Assembly (NCBI GenBank): GCA_037349105.1
Contig: JAYJMM010000039.1
Coordinates: 6,230,501-6,294,500 of the forward strand
DNA: 64,000 nt
Direction: 5' to 3'
Source of the DNA: Limnomonas spitsbergensis
Lineage: Eukaryota > Chlorophyta > Chlorophyceae > Chlamydomonadales
Shown: in pieces, positions 59,923 to 64,000 of the stretch
Layout of the letters: each line of letters starts with the position of its first letter
How positions within the stretch are numbered: the first letter of the stretch is position 1
The notes under the pieces: model-generated
Told to the model about the DNA's origin: nothing
Databases searched by the model: none
Seen by the model: the letters and a program-made list of their open reading frames with translations, nothing else
Translations under genes and position numbers: made by a program

Positions 59923-62866
59923 GTGGGTTTGATTAACAAGACATCCGGGTGGTAAAGTGTCCACTGAGTTTGAGGGGACAGGACACGAATATTTTGTTTT
60001 CAATCGCGTGATGTAGCTTCGGGACCAGCTTCAAGAGGCTTTGGATGAGGCGCGAGTAGCGCTGCGAGCATGCCATCGTCAAGGCATCGACTCAGCTGGG
60101 AACTATGCAACGACTGCCTCGGCCGCCGCTTGCATGGACATCGGGGACGAAGAGGAGGGACAGGAGGCGGAGTCAAAACAATCGGGTCTGAACGTGCGTC
60201 TCTATACACGTTGATGCACAAAGGTCTGGCCATGCGTCCACCCATGTTGACTCCAGCCATGCCCAGCCATGCATGGTTGACTGGTGGAAATAAATGGCAC
60301 AGCAGCTCATCCGGCCAACGGAACTCTAATATATTTGTATCTTCATACAGCTCGGGTATAATATCAATTTTATCTATGTTGGAGGGCCTGGCATGCAACT
60401 TGGGACAGTTCTTGAAGGCCACTCAAGCACTGGCTTCAAACGGACATTCGGCGCCGCAGGGCAGCCAAAGGTGGTCAAATAGCCAGAGAATGACAAACAC
60501 TGAGGGTATAACCTGGCTCTCCACTTCAGGAAGATGAGGAGCCCACAGTTGAGATTGGCCCTGAAGCCCAGTCAAGTGGCCGGGAGCGCCGGAATAATCC
60601 TCGTATGCACCCAAGCAATAAGTGAGTGATCTTACAACTGCAGCCTGTTGTGGCGGCAAGAGCATCAGGTCCGTGCACCTGTCATGGTTCATATCGCATA
60701 GGGTGTGTTGCATGGGTCATATGACTCATTTGGTCATATGCCATGAGTCATATACTCATATCACATTGGTCATATAGCATGGATCCTATCGCATGGGCGA
60801 AATTGCATGGGTCTCAAGACTCATCTCGCATTGGTCATATACTCATATAGCTTGGGCTATATGGCATGGATCATATTGCATAGGCCATATCTCATGGGCT
60901 ATATCGCATGGGCCACATGGCATGGGTGATGGGCCACATCGTATGGGCCACATGGCATAATTGACATGGTTCACATTGTTTGGGTCATATGGCATTCTGT
61001 AAGGCATCAGCTGTTGCATTCAAGACTGTTCATCAAAGTGTGCACCAGAATACCTCAGGGTGGCAGACAAGGGGTCACCTCTGGGTCAATGATGACGAAT
61101 ATTGACCGGCCTGTGGCTGATGGCCCATGCAGATTGGCTTGTTGCATCAGGCCAACCTGACCATGGGCCACGACTCAGCTGAATTGTAGCTGACCCCCCC
61201 CCAAAAAATTGGCTTTGAAAAAGCAGCGCGCCGCCTGCCCGCCCCCCCAGCGGTATTGTCGTATCCCGAGCAACATTGAAGGGATGCTGAGGCCTGGTGG
61301 CAACCACTTCACCCCTTAGATACCCCCACCCCCTGCCCCCTCCTGGCTGCAGTCCGTTTAGCTAGTGAGTGAGTCCCCCTCCCCCTCCTGCCTGCAGGTA
61401 CTACCGAGAGGAGCCCGACTTTGCTGCCCTGGCCAGGCAGTACCCTGAGATCAAGCAGTACGTGACAGGCGGGCAAGGTGTGTCGCTGTCTATCTTCCGT
61501 TGCCTCAGCTACGGGTCAGCCACAGGTCAGCTGCAGTTCAGCTACAGCTCAGCTACAGTTCAGCTGCAGTTCAGCTACTGTGCAGCTGACATGCAGCTAC
61601 TGTGCAGCTACAGTTGAGCTGCACCTCAGCTACAGTTCAGCTGCAGTTCAGCTGCAGTTCAGCTGCAGTTTGCTATGACTTAAGATATCTCTTGACTCCC
61701 CATTACACATTGACTCCCCAGTCGCAAATTGACTCCCCAGTCGTGGCACAGAGGGTCGAACAAACTATTATTTCACACATCTCTTGACTGCATGTTCACA
61801 CTTATTGACCCCCCCTTTGTGGTACAGAGGGCCGTGCACACTACGATTTTACCAGCTGGGAGGCCACCCGCCAGCTGACAGCCACCTTGCTCAGGTAGGG
61901 CGCGTGCACGAAGATGTGGCGGTGGGGATGGGGAGCGGGAAGGGGGGACGTTGGAGGAGGGGGCAGTAAATGGGCAGTAAATGGGGAATCTGGAAGAGAG
62001 AAGGGGCGCTGGAGTGGGGAGGGAGGGGAACGTGAGAGGGAGGGGAGGGGCAGCAAACGGGGGCGTTGGAGGGGGGGGCAGTGAATGGGGATGCTGGAAG
62101 CGAGAGGGGTGCTGTAAGGGGTGGGAGGTTACAGCTGGTCAGACGTTTAAGCTGCTACCCCCCCCCTGCTTATTTCGAAAGGACTTATGCTGCCTCCCCG
62201 CTCCTCACCCTCCCTCCCCGCTCCTCACCCTCCCTCCCCGCTCCTCACCCTCCCTCCCCGCTCCTCACCCTCCCTCCCCTCTCCTCACCCTCCCTCCCCG
62301 CTCCTCACCCTCCCTCCCCGCTCCTCACCCTCCCTCCCCGCTCCTCACCCTCCCTCCCCTCTCCTCACCCTCCCTCCCCTCTCCTCACCCTCCCTCCCCT
62401 CTCCTCACCCTCCCTCCCCGCTCCTCACCCTCCCTCCCCTCTCCTCACCCTCCCTCCCCGCTCCTCACCCTCCCTCCCCGCTCCTCACCCTCCCTCCCCT
62501 CTCCTCACCCTCCCTCCCCTCTCCTCACCCTCCCTCCCCGCTCCTCACCCTCCCTCCCCTCTCCTCACCCTCCCTCCCTGCTCCTCACCCTCCCTCCCTG
62601 CTCCTCACCCTCCCTCCCCGCTCCTCACCCTCCCTCCCCTCTCCTCACCCTCCCTCCCCGCTCCTCACCCTCCCTCCCCTCTCCTCACCCTCCCTCCCCG
62701 CTCCTCACCCTCCCTCCCCTCTCCTCACCCTCCCTCCCCGCTCCCCCCAGGCATGACTTTGGCATCTCCTGGTGGCTGCCTGAGGGTCAACTTGTGCCAA
62801 CGCTCACCAACCGAGCCAACTACATCCATTGGGTGCACGACCTGCTACAGCTGTCAAGGCCAGAGG
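59818..62866 (+). CDS. METTL16: METTL16/FIO1-like RNA m6A methyltransferase, 5' part
   Basis: Six plus-strand exons (59818-59922, 60017-60193, 60530-60621, 61398-61477, 61828-61894, 62751-62866) join in one frame. The last four encode the N-terminal module of METTL16 (plant FIO1): MHPSNKYYREEPDFAALARQ, YDFTSWEATRQLTATLLR, HDFGISWWLPEGQLVP and NRANYIHWVHDLL. METTL16 methylates U6 snRNA and certain mRNA hairpins from S-adenosylmethionine in the nucleus; the N-terminal module binds RNA. The Rossmann fold and NPPF catalytic motif must lie beyond the window. The first two exons encode a coiled-coil segment not present in animal or plant METTL16, so translation could instead start at the Met of RMHPSNK in the third exon. 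The gene continues off the right edge. Confidence 0.9.
60017..60193 (+). CDS. METTL16: METTL16-like gene, candidate second exon
   Basis: The acceptor is CGTGATGTAG; the donor is CTGAAC|GTGCGT; 59 codons, phase 0. It reads LRDQLQEALDEARVALRACH, then an Ala/Gly linker and an acidic end (DIGDEEEGQEAESKQSG). It fits a helix followed by a disordered tail. Confidence 0.55.
60530..60621 (+). CDS. METTL16: METTL16-like gene exon with MHPSNK
   Basis: The acceptor is CTCTCCACTTCAG; the donor is AATAA|GTGAGT. It encodes EDEEPTVEIGPEAQSSGRER and RNNPRMHPSN. The MHPxN(R/K)Y motif is the start of the conserved METTL16 domain. Two spare bases begin the Lys codon. Confidence 0.88.
60705..61005. repeat. About 17-bp GGTCATATGGCATG repeat
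   Basis: About 16 diverged copies in the intron between METTL16 exons 60530-60621 and 61398-61477. Confidence 0.85.
61398..61477 (+). CDS. METTL16: METTL16-like gene exon
   Basis: The acceptor is CTGCCTGCAG; the donor is GGGCAAG|GTGTGT. It encodes YYREEPDFAALARQYPEIKQ and YVTGGQ, equivalent to the PPDFAYLASKYPDFKQHV segment of animal METTL16. Confidence 0.95.
61500..61675. repeat. AGCTACAGTTCAGCTGC repeat
   Basis: About 15 copies of CAGCTACAGTT/CAGCTGCAGTT starting 25 bp past a donor. It is the same AGCTACA family as at 11745 and 12350. Confidence 0.88.
61685..61748. repeat. TTGACTCCCCAGTCG repeat, three copies
   Basis: Short direct repeats in the intron before exon 61828-61894. Confidence 0.8.
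61828..61894 (+). CDS. METTL16: METTL16-like gene exon
   Basis: The acceptor is TTTGTGGTACAG; the donor is CTCAG|GTAGGG. It encodes EGRAHYDFTSWEATRQLTAT and LLR with both edge codons split. It matches the plant IDWTDFNATRELTRVLL segment. Confidence 0.95.
62192..62745. repeat. 20-bp CT-rich array at a METTL16 acceptor
   Basis: About 27 copies of CTCCTCACCCTCCCTCCCCG/T, ending at the CCCCCCAG acceptor of exon 62751-62866. It is effectively a polypyrimidine tract of about 550 bases. Plus-strand Pro/Ser/Leu frames are artefacts. Confidence 0.97.
62751..62866 (+). CDS. METTL16: METTL16-like gene exon
   Basis: The acceptor is GCTCCCCCCAG after a long CT array; the donor is CCAGAGG|GTGGGT. It encodes HDFGISWWLPEGQLVPTL and TNRANYIHWVHDLLQLSRPE. 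The 3' two thirds of this exon and its donor recur seven more times downstream. Confidence 0.95.
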
Positions 62867-63585
62867 GTGGGTCGCAAGTTACACTTTTCACACATTCGTG
62901 ACGCTCACCAACAGAGCCAACTACATGCATTGGGTGCACGACCTGCTACAGTTGTCAAGGCCAGAGGGTGGGTCGCAAGTTACACTTTTCACACATTCGT
63001 GACGCTCACCAACAGAGCCAACTACATGCATTGGGTGCACGACCTGCTACAGTTGTCAAGGCCAGAGGGTGGGTCGCAAGTTACACTTTTCACACATTCG
63101 TGACGCTCACCAACCGAGCCAACTACATCCATTGGGTGCACGACCTGCTACAGCTGTCAAGGCCAGAGGGTGGGTCGCAAGTTACACTTTTCACACATTC
63201 GTGACGCTCACCAACAGAGCCAACCTCATGCATTGGGTGCACGACCTGCTTCAGTTGTCAAGGCCAGAGGGTGGGTCGCAAGTTACACTTTTCACACATT
63301 CGTGACGCTCACCAACAGAGCCAACTACATGCATTGGGTGCACGACCTGCTACAGTTGTCAAGGCCAGAGGGTGGGTCGCAAGTTACACTTTTCACACAT
63401 TCGTGACGCTCACCAACAGAGCCAACTACATCCATTGGGTGCACGACCTGCTACAGCTGTCAAGGCCAGAGGGTGGGTCGCAAGTTACACTTTTCACACA
63501 TTCGTGACGCTCACCAACAGAGCCAACTACATGCATTGGGTGCACGACCTGCTACAGTTGTCAAGGCCAGAGGGGGGGTATACAG
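62792..63585. repeat. 101-bp array containing METTL16 exon and donor
   Basis: Eight copies of a 101-bp unit; the first starts inside exon 62751-62866. Each encodes LTNRANYIHWVHDLLQLSRP, then carries the GAGG|GTGGGT donor and 35 or so intron bases. Period-two variants (ATGCATT with AGTTGTC, ATCCATT with AGCTGTC) show mixed lineages. Confidence 0.97.
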
Positions 63586-63834
63586 GCCGCACTTTCACGC
63601 ATTCACACTTATAAAGCTAAAACCGCTGGCAGCTGGTTACAAGAAAGTTCAGTTCCGAATATGTGAAGTGTGAACGCTGGGTCAGAGCTCTGCCCCTGGC
63701 ACATGCCTTTTTGTGCCCCAATGCCCTTAGCGCTCGCTTCCCTACAAATCTATATCTCGGGTATCGGTAGTTCAATTCGCCAATGAAACAGTTTAAAAAA
63801 AAAACAATTTATTCCTTTGCACCGAAAGGTTTGA
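63586..63834. other. Unique intron sequence
   Basis: Presumably the METTL16 intron continuing past the 101-bp array. No exon was recognised. Confidence 0.45.
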
Positions 63835-64000
63835 CATGATACGCCGTCCCTCCTGCCCTTGCATGATACGCCGTCCCTCCTGCCCTTACATGATACGCCG
63901 TCCCTCCTGCCCTTGCATGATACGCCGTCCCTCCTGCCCTTACATGATACGCCGTCCCTCCTGCCCTTACATGATACGCCGTCCCTCCTGCCCTTGCATG
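63835..64000. repeat. 27-bp array cut by the window end
   Basis: Six copies of CATGATACGCCGTCCCTCCT then GCCCTTA/G, running off the right edge. Confidence 0.95.

Noticed and set aside
61981..63103. Pro/Ser/Leu-rich frames of 306 and 345 codons
   Set aside because: They run through the CT array and read exon 62751-62866 across its acceptor.

Overview
This is a nuclear window from a eukaryote, almost certainly a green alga (Chlorophyta; the Chlamydomonadales are my best guess, not proven). The reasons are spliced genes whose proteins look plant or green-algal (VPS35, a METTL16/FIO1-type methyltransferase, a large Ala-rich MYND-finger protein), GT-AG introns that often use the algal GTGAGT/GTGCGT donors, a eukaryotic tRNA-Ala with a T-run terminator, plant-type telomere-like CCCTAAA stretches, and massive intronic minisatellites. 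There is no bacterial gene organisation. Long open frames inside the minisatellites are not genes.

Layout. (1) 1-1470: unassigned sequence downstream of the first gene. (2) 1471 to about 15829, minus strand: one multi-exon gene for a protein of roughly 1,870 residues ending in a MYND zinc finger. Ten exons join with matching phases; the first exon was not found. A MITE-like element with 16-bp inverted ends lies in one intron. (3) 16000-25950: no convincing protein gene. It holds a 23-bp satellite (17960-19624), two facing remnants of one non-LTR retrotransposon family (20560-22400), a well-formed tRNA-Ala(AGC) gene (22977-23049, minus) and a truncated SINE. (4) 25955-55730, minus strand: a VPS35 retromer gene of about 30 kb. 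Twenty coding exons (about 2.5 kb) join in frame from near the N-terminus to close to the C-terminus; more than 90% of the locus is intron, including arrays of 64, 31, 28, 20, 54 and 96 bp units. (5) 57405-58117, plus: a collapsed WW / VWA / alpha-kinase gene with an internal deletion and frameshift. (6) 59818 to beyond 62866, plus: the 5' part of a METTL16-like U6 snRNA m6A methyltransferase gene, with a possible N-terminal coiled-coil extension; it runs out of the window.

The most striking observation cuts across all three intact genes. Many introns contain tandem or dispersed copies of the neighbouring exon edge together with its splice site. Some copies repeat the exon end plus donor downstream of the real donor; others repeat the acceptor plus exon start upstream of the real acceptor. 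In VPS35 I see this in at least 12 of 19 introns, in one case on both sides of the same exon. The arrays therefore carry dozens of decoy splice sites, and junction duplication looks like a general route of intron growth in this genome.

VPS35 (endosomal retromer scaffold) and METTL16 (nuclear RNA methylation) are housekeeping genes with no functional link; they are simply divergent neighbours. Exon boundaries were read by eye from homology, reading-frame phase and GT-AG sites and need transcript support.
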